Positions 9,200 to 16,109 of a stretch of DNA of 39,297 nucleotides are shown one piece after another. The DNA is taken from contig JAFASN010000020.1 of NCBI GenBank assembly GCA_019244415.1, positions 1 to 39,297 of the forward strand, read 5' to 3'. The position numbers and the translations under genes were made by a program. The notes beneath the pieces were generated by a model. That model was given only the letters and a program-made list of their open reading frames with translations. It was not told the DNA's origin and made no database searches. How positions within the stretch are numbered: position 1 is the first letter of the stretch; the number at the start of each line of letters is the position of its first letter. The DNA is from Verrucomicrobiota bacterium (GTDB lineage Bacteria; Verrucomicrobiota; Verrucomicrobiia; Chthoniobacterales; UBA10450).

Positions 9200-10294
9200 A
9201 TGCGTGTCCTCATGGCCCGCATCGATGCCTTTTTTAAGTTGATGGCGGAGCAGAAAGCTTCCGACCTTCATCTCTCGACGAGTAATCCGCCGATGCTGCG
9301 CATCAACGGCGACCTCGTGCGCGTGGATTATCCGCCGCTGCAAAATGACGAGCTCAAGGCCATGGTTTACGAGATTGCTCCCGAAGGAAAGATCAAGACC
9401 TTCGAGGAACAGCTTGATGTCGATTTCGGCTACGAAGTACCGGGTATTGCGCGCTATCGCGCAAATTTTTTCCAGCAAAAGTACGGCATCTCGGCTGTGT
9501 TCCGGCTCATTCCGTCGAACGTACTCACGGTCGATGACCTCGGGCTGCCCCCTGTACTCAAGAAATTTCCGCTCTTAAAGAAGGGGCTCATTCTCGTCAC
9601 CGGCCCGACTGGTTCCGGCAAATCGACTACGCTCGCGGCGATGATGGATTACGCGAATCTCCAGCGGCACGATCACATCATCACGGTCGAGGACCCGATC
9701 GAGTTCGTGCATCGCAGCCAGAACTGTCTCGTGCAACATCGCGAAGTGGGTGTGCACACACGATCGTTTGCAAACGCGTTGCGCGGCGCGCTGCGCGAAG
9801 ACCCGGACATTCTGCTCGTCGGCGAAATGCGCGACCATGAGACGATCGAGCTCGCGCTCACGGCGGCCGCGACCGGTCACCTGGTTTTTGGAACGCTGCA
9901 CACCTCCAGCGCATCGAAGGCGGTTGATCGCGTGATCGATGTTTTTCCGACGAATCAGCAAAACCAGATTCGCGCCACGCTGGCCGAGTCGCTCAAGGGC
10001 GTGATCGCGCAAAATCTTTTCAAGCGCATCGACAAACCGGGTCGGCTGGCCGCGCTGGAAATCCTGGTTGTGGACATGGCAATCGCAAACCTGGTACGCG
10101 AAGCCAAGACGCACCAGATTCCCGGCATGATCCAGGTCGGCAAAAAGAAAGGCAACCAGCCGCTCGATGACGCCATCATGGATCACCTGCGCAGCGCGCG
10201 AATTTCGCCCGAAGAAGCTTACGACAAGGCAATCGATAAAAAGAAATTCCGGCCGTTTCTGAAAAAACCGCCGGAAGACTGGACCGAAGAATAG
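9200..10294 (+). CDS. pilT: Type IV pilus retraction ATPase PilT
   Basis: This 364-residue hexameric secretion-superfamily ATPase powers depolymerisation of type IV pili at the inner membrane. Visible motifs are Walker A GPTGSGKST (135-143), the Asp box ITVEDPIEFVH (161-171), Walker B ILLVGEMRD (~204-212) and the His box TGHLVFGTLHT (225-235). Late in the protein AIANLVRE corresponds to the PilT signature AIRNLIRE, which supports a retraction ATPase over PilB. PilT proteins are usually ~345-370 residues. ATGs at 9200 and 9212 are both possible; neither has a clear ribosome site. The paralogue follows after 2 bp, so the two are probably co-translated. No pilin or assembly genes lie in the window. 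Confidence 0.93.
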   Translation: MRVLMARIDAFFKLMAEQKASDLHLSTSNPPMLRINGDLVRVDYPPLQNDELKAMVYEIAPEGKIKTFEEQLDVDFGYEVPGIARYRANFFQQKYGISAVFRLIPSNVLTVDDLGLPPVLKKFPLLKKGLILVTGPTGSGKSTTLAAMMDYANLQRHDHIITVEDPIEFVHRSQNCLVQHREVGVHTRSFANALRGALREDPDILLVGEMRDHETIELALTAAATGHLVFGTLHTSSASKAVDRVIDVFPTNQQNQIRATLAESLKGVIAQNLFKRIDKPGRLAALEILVVDMAIANLVREAKTHQIPGMIQVGKKKGNQPLDDAIMDHLRSARISPEEAYDKAIDKKKFRPFLKKPPEDWTEE

Positions 10295-10296
10295 AG

Positions 10297-11469
10297 ATGC
10301 GCCTTCCTGACTTGGACAAGATTTTGCGCGGCATGCTCGCGAGCCACAGCGGGAAGGGAATTTCCGATTTGAACTTCTCCGTGGGACATCCGCTGCAAGT
10401 GGAAGACTTTGGCGAGCTGAAGCCGGTGTACTTCGACCCGAAAATCGAAGCGCTGACACCTTACCAAACCGAGCAGTTGGCCCTTTGCCTCATGCAAAAT
10501 AATCAGCGGCTGATGTACGATTACCTCACCGGCGGCTCGTGTGATTGCAGCTATTCGCTCGATGATAACGCCCGTTTCCGCGTGAACATCTTCCGGCAGC
10601 GGGGCAATTTTTCCATCGTGTTGCGGCGGCTGGAAGGAAACATCCCCACGTTTGAGTCGCTTCAGCTTCCGCCTGTCTTTAAGGAAATCGCGAAGGAAAA
10701 AACCGGATTGATTCTCGTGACGGGTGCGACTGGCAGCGGCAAAACGACGACGCTTGCCGCTATTCTCAACGAAATTAACGAGACGCAGCCGGTACACGTC
10801 GTCACCCTGGAAGATCCGATCGAGTTTGTGCACCCGACGCGCAAGGCGACGTTCAATCAGCGCGAGCTCGGGCAGGATTTCAACAATTACCCAAATGGAT
10901 TACGCGCTGCTTTGCGGCAGGCGCCGAAGGTGATTCTCGTGGGCGAAATGCGCGATCGCGCCACAGTGGAAGTCGCGCTCATGGCCGCGGAAACGGGTCA
11001 CCTTGTACTCAGCACCTTGCACACGGTGGATGCAGGCCAATCGATCAATCGCATCCTTGGCTTGTTCTCGTTAGGTGAAGAGCAGCAATTGCGCATCCGG
11101 CTTTCCGATGTGCTGCGTTACGTGATCAGCCAGCGGCTGGCGCCGAGAACCGAAGGTGGCCGCCAATTGATCACGGAGATCATCGGCAACAATTTGCGCA
11201 CCAAGGAAGCGATCGCGCTGGGCGAAGGCGAGCACCGCAGTTTCTACGAGATCATCGAAGCCAGCTCGCAGCTCGGCTGGATGACGTTCGACCAGTCGAT
11301 CCTTTCCGCCTACGAGAACGGGCTGATCAGCGAAGAAACGGCCCGCATTTACGCGTCGAAGAAGGGGCGCATCACCCGTGGCATCGATCTCATCAAGAAA
11401 ACGCGGGGCGCAGAGTTTGAGCTCGATTCCGGGCTGCGGCTGGACATTCCGACGAACGCCTTTCAATGA
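10297..11469 (+). CDS. PilT/PilU-type pilus retraction ATPase paralogue
   Basis: This 390-residue protein is homologous to the preceding PilT. It has Walker A TGATGSGKTTT (~residues 143-153), the Asp box VVTLEDPIEFVHP, Walker B VILVGEMRD and the His box TGHLVLSTLHT. The N-terminal region is more divergent and the C-terminus is longer. The AIRNLIRE signature of PilT is not evident, so it fits an accessory PilU-like or PilT2-like ATPase that works with PilT. It begins 2 bp after pilT and its stop overlaps the start of the next gene (ATGA), indicating one transcription and translation unit. Confident family, less certain subtype. Confidence 0.9.
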   Translation: MRLPDLDKILRGMLASHSGKGISDLNFSVGHPLQVEDFGELKPVYFDPKIEALTPYQTEQLALCLMQNNQRLMYDYLTGGSCDCSYSLDDNARFRVNIFRQRGNFSIVLRRLEGNIPTFESLQLPPVFKEIAKEKTGLILVTGATGSGKTTTLAAILNEINETQPVHVVTLEDPIEFVHPTRKATFNQRELGQDFNNYPNGLRAALRQAPKVILVGEMRDRATVEVALMAAETGHLVLSTLHTVDAGQSINRILGLFSLGEEQQLRIRLSDVLRYVISQRLAPRTEGGRQLITEIIGNNLRTKEAIALGEGEHRSFYEIIEASSQLGWMTFDQSILSAYENGLISEETARIYASKKGRITRGIDLIKKTRGAEFELDSGLRLDIPTNAFQ

Positions 11470-11936
11470 ACATCGAGTCAGAACACGATCTGGGCTTCGA
11501 CACCGGTGACAACACCGCGCTCGTCTGCGTGGACCATCAGCAATTGCAAAAAATGGTGGCGCCGCAGCTCATCGACATGAATTTCAAAGTACACCTCGGA
11601 CTGCACGAGGACGACGTGCTGCTGAAGTTGCGCACCTACGCCTACGACGTGGTGGTAATTTACGAAAATTTCAAGGGCTCCACGCCGGCCACGAACCCGA
11701 TTCTGAATGAGATGAAACGCCGGCCGGGCGCACAACGGCGCGAGCATTTCGTCGTACTGCTCACGCACCGTTTCACGACAAATGACGCGATGAGCGCGTT
11801 TGTGCAAAGCGTAGACCTCGTACTCAACGTCGCCGATCTCGCCAATCTCAAACCCGTGCTGCGCCGCGGGATGGCGCAACATCGTGAAATCTACCAAGCA
11901 TTTCACTCGACGTTGAAAAGCGTTCAGGCAATCTAG
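11466..11936 (+). CDS. Receiver-like protein lacking the phospho-Asp
   Basis: This 156-residue protein is translationally coupled to the PilU-like gene by a 4-nt ATGA overlap. Its pattern of strands and helices resembles a CheY-type receiver: ALVCVDHQQLQKMVAPQL as strand 1 and helix 1, YDVVVIYENFKG as strand 3 and loop, FVVLLTHRFTTNDAM as strand 4. At the position of the phosphorylatable Asp the sequence reads IYENF, placing Tyr or Glu there, and the acidic pair near the N-terminus is reduced to VDH. It is therefore best read as a pseudo-receiver that cannot be phosphorylated in the normal way. I do not recognise a named family. Its place after two retraction ATPases suggests a pilus-control role. 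Confidence 0.6.
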   Translation: MNIESEHDLGFDTGDNTALVCVDHQQLQKMVAPQLIDMNFKVHLGLHEDDVLLKLRTYAYDVVVIYENFKGSTPATNPILNEMKRRPGAQRREHFVVLLTHRFTTNDAMSAFVQSVDLVLNVADLANLKPVLRRGMAQHREIYQAFHSTLKSVQAI

Positions 11937-11988
11937 TCACTCACCGCGTCCAGCCGCATGGCGGGGCGCGAAGAATTTTCGCACGGGC

Positions 11989-12504
11989 ATGAACATCACA
12001 CGATGGGTGAATTTTACCTGGGACCTGGCAACAACCGAGCTGCCTGAGCTGGCCGTGCCGCGGCATTACCGCATTGCGCTCGCCGGCGCTGAAGACCAGG
12101 AAAACTTGCAGCGGGTCATCAACAAATCTCTCGCGCTCGACCCGAGCTGGAACTGCACCTTGCACCATGTGAGCGCGATGGTGACAAACTCGATCACGCG
12201 CGCGCTTGCCTTGGAAACCACAGTGCGCCTCGTGCTGCGGCATGGTACTCGCATCATCGGCGGCACGCTGCTGGCCGCGGACGTTACTGCCCCCGAGCAC
12301 CTCGTGCCCGGCCCGTGCGTACTCATGGAATATCGCAACCGCGGACTTGGAACGCTGCTGCTGAATGCGGCGTTGCGCGAGTTGCGCGAGGCCGGTCTGC
12401 CGCGCGCCTGCGCGGTCACGCGCGAAGGATCGCCCGTCGCACGTTTCGTTTACCCGAAATTCGGCGGCAATTCGTCACCGGTCGCGCCATTGATGGCTGC
12501 GTGA
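11989..12504 (+). CDS. GNAT-family N-acetyltransferase
   Basis: This 171-residue protein has a recognisable GNAT acetyl-CoA loop at ~118-130: MEYRNRGLGTLLLNAAL, matching the (R/Q)xxGxG/A motif, followed by a helix (LRELREAGL). A segment of alternating hydrophobics (IIGGTLLAADV) precedes it as the core strands. Substrate unknown. The start ATG at 11989 lies in the short spacer after the pseudo-receiver; no strong ribosome site is visible. It is convergent with the cupin gene, and the spacer between them is filled by a composite inverted repeat. Confidence 0.75.
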   Translation: MNITRWVNFTWDLATTELPELAVPRHYRIALAGAEDQENLQRVINKSLALDPSWNCTLHHVSAMVTNSITRALALETTVRLVLRHGTRIIGGTLLAADVTAPEHLVPGPCVLMEYRNRGLGTLLLNAALRELREAGLPRACAVTREGSPVARFVYPKFGGNSSPVAPLMAA

Positions 12505-12512
12505 TCATCCTA

Positions 12513-12645
12513 TGTAGCGGCGGTCTATGACCGTCGCCGACTTTGCGACGCACTTGTCATTCTGAGCAGAGCGCCAGCGGAGTCGAAGAATCTCTGAGTC
12601 TGAGAAGTACCCGAATGTTTCGGCGGTTATAAGCCGCCGCTACAA
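12513..12645. repeat. Composite repeat: family E arms around a family A core
   Basis: The left arm, TGTAGCGGCGGTC followed by GACCGTCGCC, starts at 12513. The right arm at 12621-12645 contains CGGCGGTTATAAGCCGCCG and ends CTACA. Between them at about 12552-12595 is one family A arm (GTCATTCTGAGCAGAGCG, then GGAGTCGAAGAATCTC). The outer arms can pair, and a run of A and AT bases follows on the right. Lying between convergent genes, it could act as a two-way terminator. Confidence 0.75.
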
Positions 12646-12661
12646 AACGAAAAAATACCGC

Positions 12662-12970
12662 TCAGTACTCAGGCGGCGAATAAGTGTTAAACGTCACCAC
12701 GTCGGCCGAAGATTTGTTGGTGAATTTGTGTTTCGTTCCCGCGGGAATCACAATTACGTCGCCTTTGCGCATCGTCTTTGTCTTGCCGCCGATTTCGCCT
12801 TCCACTTCGCCCTCGAGTACCAGCAGCACCTGATCACTATTCTTATGGCCTTCCGGTTTGCTGCCGGAAGATCTGCCCGGCGCAAGCGTCATCATTGCAG
12901 TTTGGGTGCGCTCGGTTGTTTGCAGTACTTCAAACCAATCAGTCGCATCGTGGATGCTGGAGATGTTCAT
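12662..12970 (-). CDS. Small cupin-domain protein
   Basis: This 102-residue single cupin barrel has motif 1 from ~40 on (EGHKNSDQVLLVLEGEVEG) and motif 2 as KGDVIVIPAGTKHKFTN with one clear metal-type His. Motif 1 has H42 and E-rich positions, but the classic HxH pair is not complete, so metal binding is uncertain. Substrate unknown. Its ATG overlaps the stop codon of the large propeller gene (ATGA), so it is translated with it. The pairing suggests a shared job, such as sugar or peptide handling outside or at the envelope, but the cupin itself has no signal peptide. Confidence 0.8.
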   Translation of the reverse strand: MNISSIHDATDWFEVLQTTERTQTAMMTLAPGRSSGSKPEGHKNSDQVLLVLEGEVEGEIGGKTKTMRKGDVIVIPAGTKHKFTNKSSADVVTFNTYSPPEY

Positions 12971-15915
12971 TCTCGATGTTTCTCCTCCGGAATGACCGAG
13001 CCACGCGCGTCGATCCCTTGCGCGAGATCGACATGAAACGTCTGCTTCATTTTCGTCTGCCCGAACACCAGCTGCGCGGTGTAATCGCCGCTCGCCATCA
13101 GCTTCTTTGGATCGTCTCCGCCATATTTCGTCAACACATCTTCCGTCGGCCGCAGGTCCCAGTTAACGCGCGTGAATCCCGCCACGCCGGGAGCCTTTAA
13201 GTTTGCGACCGGAATGCCCGCCGCATTGGTGATCGCGATCTTGATGTCATCGCCGGTAAATTCCCGTAACCAGACCGTGAAAAGCGCGCCTTCGGCCGGA
13301 TTCGCGCCTCGGTACACGCCTTTGCCGTTCCAATCGGAAAACCCGATCGGCATGTAATATCCGGTCGCGGGTCTGACGGTGAAAAGATAAGCCGGGTTCG
13401 CCGCGATCTCCGGTGTCAGCTCGCGGAACGGGCGCGCGTCATCGAGTACGTAAAGGCTGCGCCCGTGCGTGGCGATAACGAGATCGCCCGTGCGCGGATG
13501 AATCTGGATGTCGTCCACCCGCACGTGCGGCAAGTCGCCAATGCGCACCCAGTGCGTCCCCTGATCGAACGACGCGAACAAGCCGAAATGCGTTCCGGCG
13601 TAAAGGAGCTTCGGGTTGACCGGGTCTTCCCGAATCACTTCCACGGGCGAATTTGCCGACAGGTCGCCGGTCACGCCAGTCCAGGTTTTTCCACCGTCAG
13701 CCGTGCGCACAATCATGGGGCGATCGTCACCCGCGCGGTAAGCGTTCGCCGCGACGTAAGCGACGTTTGGGTCCTGCGCGCCCGGCTCGATTCGCACGAT
13801 CCACTGGTTGCGGATCGGTTCCGGCAAATTTTGGGTCAGCTCATTCCAGTGCGCGCCATCGTTGTCCGTCAGCCAGAGCCGGCCATCATCTGTCCCGGCC
13901 CAAAGCATGCCCGCGCGCACAGGCGATTCAGCGAGAGAGTACACCACGCCGTAATTTTCCGCTCCGCTGCCCACACGGTCTGTTTTGCCGGGCTCATTCC
14001 TCGTCAGATCAGGACTGATGACCTGATAGCGTTCCGCCCGGTCGGTCAGCCGGTAAACGAAATTGCCGCCGAGATACATCACGCCCGGTTTGTGGCGGCT
14101 CATGATCAGCGGGGAATTCCAGTGAAAACGTGTGGCCGCTGCTCCTTCGGCCGGCTCAGGCTTCAGATGACGGAGCTCGCCCGTGCGCATGTTAAAACGA
14201 TGCACCGTGCCATCTTGGTTATCGCCATAGAGCACGTCGTGATCAGTCGGATCGAAGAGTACGTAGAATCCGTCCGCACCGGTGAACGGCGTCCAGTCGC
14301 AATTCCGGATGCCTTCCTTGCTCAACACCGCGCTTGGCCCGACCCAGTTCGAATTATCCTGTAATCCGCCCGCGATGCGGTAAACCGGTCGGGAATCATC
14401 CAAAGAAATCCGGTAGTACTCGCCGGCGGCGATCCGGTTCAAATGCTCCCACCCTTTGCCCGCCGCGTAGCTCTGGTAAACGCCACCGTCATTGCCCACG
14501 AGCAGGCGCTCAGAAATTGGCGGCTTCTTCTCGTTTGCCGCGAGTTGCCCTTGCGCCTTCTCGCCCGCAGCCACGCGCTCTTCCGTCCTCTCACTCCGAG
14601 TGGCGCGCAGCGGAGTCGATGAATCCCGGGCGGCAGACTCGCGGTGCGGTGACGGCGATGGCTTGGGCGCGGGCGCGCTGCCGTTTTGAATGGCGAGCGC
14701 GTGCATGTCGGGATGCAGCTTCTCGGAAAGATCTTCGCGGAAGGTCTTGCCGCCGTCATCAGACACGAGCAGCGCGAACCCGAGCACGTAAACCCGCTGA
14801 TCATTCGCCGGATCGATCCGGATCTGGCTGAAGTAAAACGGCCGCGGATCGATGTCGCTCACGCGCGTCCATGTTTCTCCCGCATCTTCCGAGCGGAAAA
14901 CACCGCCTCGTTTGCTGTGGATATCGTCAAATGCGCTCGTGCCTCCTTCGTCGCTTTGCACGACAGCCATGACGATCTTCGGGTTCGCAGGCGTCACCGC
15001 CAGCCCGATTTTCCCGGTGAGCGTCGGCAGACCGTTGGCGCATTTCTTCCATGTGCCGCCGCCATTCGTACTTTTGAAAATGCCGCCCGCGTCCTGCCCA
15101 TTTGTCGCTGCTGGGCCATAGGTGAAACTCCAGGGTGTGCGCTGCCGCGCGTACATCGCGGCGTAAATCACCTGCGCATTATCGGGCGCCATCGCCACAT
15201 CTACGCAGCCGGTGCGCGCATTTTGCGGCGCCGGCGCGCTTAGTACCGCTTTCCACGTCTTGCCGCCATCGGTCGTTTTGAAAAGACCCCGCTCGCCGCC
15301 GTCGGCCCAGAGGTTTCCCAGAGCCGCGACGTAAGCGGTCTCGGGCGATTTCGGATCCACAACTACGCGCCCGATCGAGCGACTGTTATCAAGGCCGACG
15401 TGCTGCCATGTACTTCCGCCGTCGGTCGAGCGGTAAACGCCATTGCCCCATTCCGCGGAATTGCGATCGGTCGGCTCGCCCGTCCCGACCCAGACCACAT
15501 CATCGTCGCTCGGCGCGATGGCGATCGCGCCGATGGACATGACCGGCTGCTTGTCAAAAACCGGATCGAACGTCACGCCATTGTCGCTCGTCTTGAACAA
15601 TCCGCCTGTAGCAAAGCCGACGAAAAATACCGCCGGATTCCGCGGGTCGATCGCGATATCAGAAACCCGGCCGCCCATCGCCGCCGGCCCGATGGAACGC
15701 GCTTTCAAATTCTTGAACAAAACGTCGCTCAATTCAGGTGGCGTCGCTTGCGGCGGAGGCGATGTCGTTGCGCCGGAAGGCGACGTTTCTGGCGCGGTAC
15801 TCGGTGATGCTTCGGGAGCGCCCGGGCGCGCGCCGGCGAGAGAAGGCGAGGGGACTTGCGCCGGGGAAAGTACGACGCTGGCGAGTACCAGGAACAGAGC
15901 GGTCATCGTTTTCAT
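12967..15915 (-). CDS. Secreted sortilin/VPS10-like BNR beta-propeller protein
   Basis: This 982-residue exported protein has an N-terminal signal peptide (MKTMTALFLVLASVVLSPAQ) and a Pro/Ser/Thr-rich linker to ~60. Many Asp-box (BNR) turns SxDxGxTW follow: TSDNGVTF, STDGGSTW, TTDGGKTW, STNGGGTW, SEDAGETW, SDDGGKTF, TADGGKTW and SFDQGTHW. They indicate two stacked beta-propellers as in the VPS10/sortilin-like proteins often annotated as glycosyl hydrolases in Acidobacteria and Verrucomicrobia. Enzymatic activity is unproven for the family. The last ~170 residues form a beta-rich domain. Residues ~415-465 are low-complexity (PAPKPSPSPHRES, then STPLRATRSERTEERV) and are partly encoded by a family A repeat. 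The stop overlaps the cupin start. Confidence 0.85.
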   Translation of the reverse strand: MKTMTALFLVLASVVLSPAQVPSPSLAGARPGAPEASPSTAPETSPSGATTSPPPQATPPELSDVLFKNLKARSIGPAAMGGRVSDIAIDPRNPAVFFVGFATGGLFKTSDNGVTFDPVFDKQPVMSIGAIAIAPSDDDVVWVGTGEPTDRNSAEWGNGVYRSTDGGSTWQHVGLDNSRSIGRVVVDPKSPETAYVAALGNLWADGGERGLFKTTDGGKTWKAVLSAPAPQNARTGCVDVAMAPDNAQVIYAAMYARQRTPWSFTYGPAATNGQDAGGIFKSTNGGGTWKKCANGLPTLTGKIGLAVTPANPKIVMAVVQSDEGGTSAFDDIHSKRGGVFRSEDAGETWTRVSDIDPRPFYFSQIRIDPANDQRVYVLGFALLVSDDGGKTFREDLSEKLHPDMHALAIQNGSAPAPKPSPSPHRESAARDSSTPLRATRSERTEERVAAGEKAQGQLAANEKKPPISERLLVGNDGGVYQSYAAGKGWEHLNRIAAGEYYRISLDDSRPVYRIAGGLQDNSNWVGPSAVLSKEGIRNCDWTPFTGADGFYVLFDPTDHDVLYGDNQDGTVHRFNMRTGELRHLKPEPAEGAAATRFHWNSPLIMSRHKPGVMYLGGNFVYRLTDRAERYQVISPDLTRNEPGKTDRVGSGAENYGVVYSLAESPVRAGMLWAGTDDGRLWLTDNDGAHWNELTQNLPEPIRNQWIVRIEPGAQDPNVAYVAANAYRAGDDRPMIVRTADGGKTWTGVTGDLSANSPVEVIREDPVNPKLLYAGTHFGLFASFDQGTHWVRIGDLPHVRVDDIQIHPRTGDLVIATHGRSLYVLDDARPFRELTPEIAANPAYLFTVRPATGYYMPIGFSDWNGKGVYRGANPAEGALFTVWLREFTGDDIKIAITNAAGIPVANLKAPGVAGFTRVNWDLRPTEDVLTKYGGDDPKKLMASGDYTAQLVFGQTKMKQTFHVDLAQGIDARGSVIPEEKHRE
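14589..14631. repeat. Family A repeat arm in frame inside the propeller gene
   Basis: On the plus strand the sequence reads TCACTCCGAGTGGCGCGCAG followed by CGGAGTCGATGAATCCCGGG. This matches the intergenic family A core (TCATTCCGAGCG, then GGAGTCGAGGAATCCCG). It encodes about residues 429-443 of the reverse-strand protein without breaking the frame, in a low-complexity linker between conserved Asp-box segments. Confidence 0.75.
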
Positions 15916-16109
15916 GTACTTAGACTTCGCAAATGAGCGGCATCGCTGCCGTGAGAGCGAACGGAAGTGGCGAACAATTCCGCTGCCGTCCTGGGTCGAG
16001 CGACTCCCGCGGAACTGACCTGTGTGTTTCGGGGACGCAGGGATCCTCGCGCCTCAGCTTCTGAGTACGTGCTTGCGCGCTCGATTTCCCCGACTTCCCT
16101 CGTCCTGGG

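Noticed and set aside
9575-10459. Long reverse-strand open frame antisense to the pilT genes (also 16329-17294, 6265-7053 and 27062-27850)
   Set aside because: These are mirror frames of well-identified genes, produced by GC-rich codon use; their translations lack domains.
12967-15915. Possible frameshift around the low-complexity linker of the propeller protein
   Set aside because: Asp-box and conserved segments continue in the same frame on both sides; the linker is explained by an in-frame repeat.
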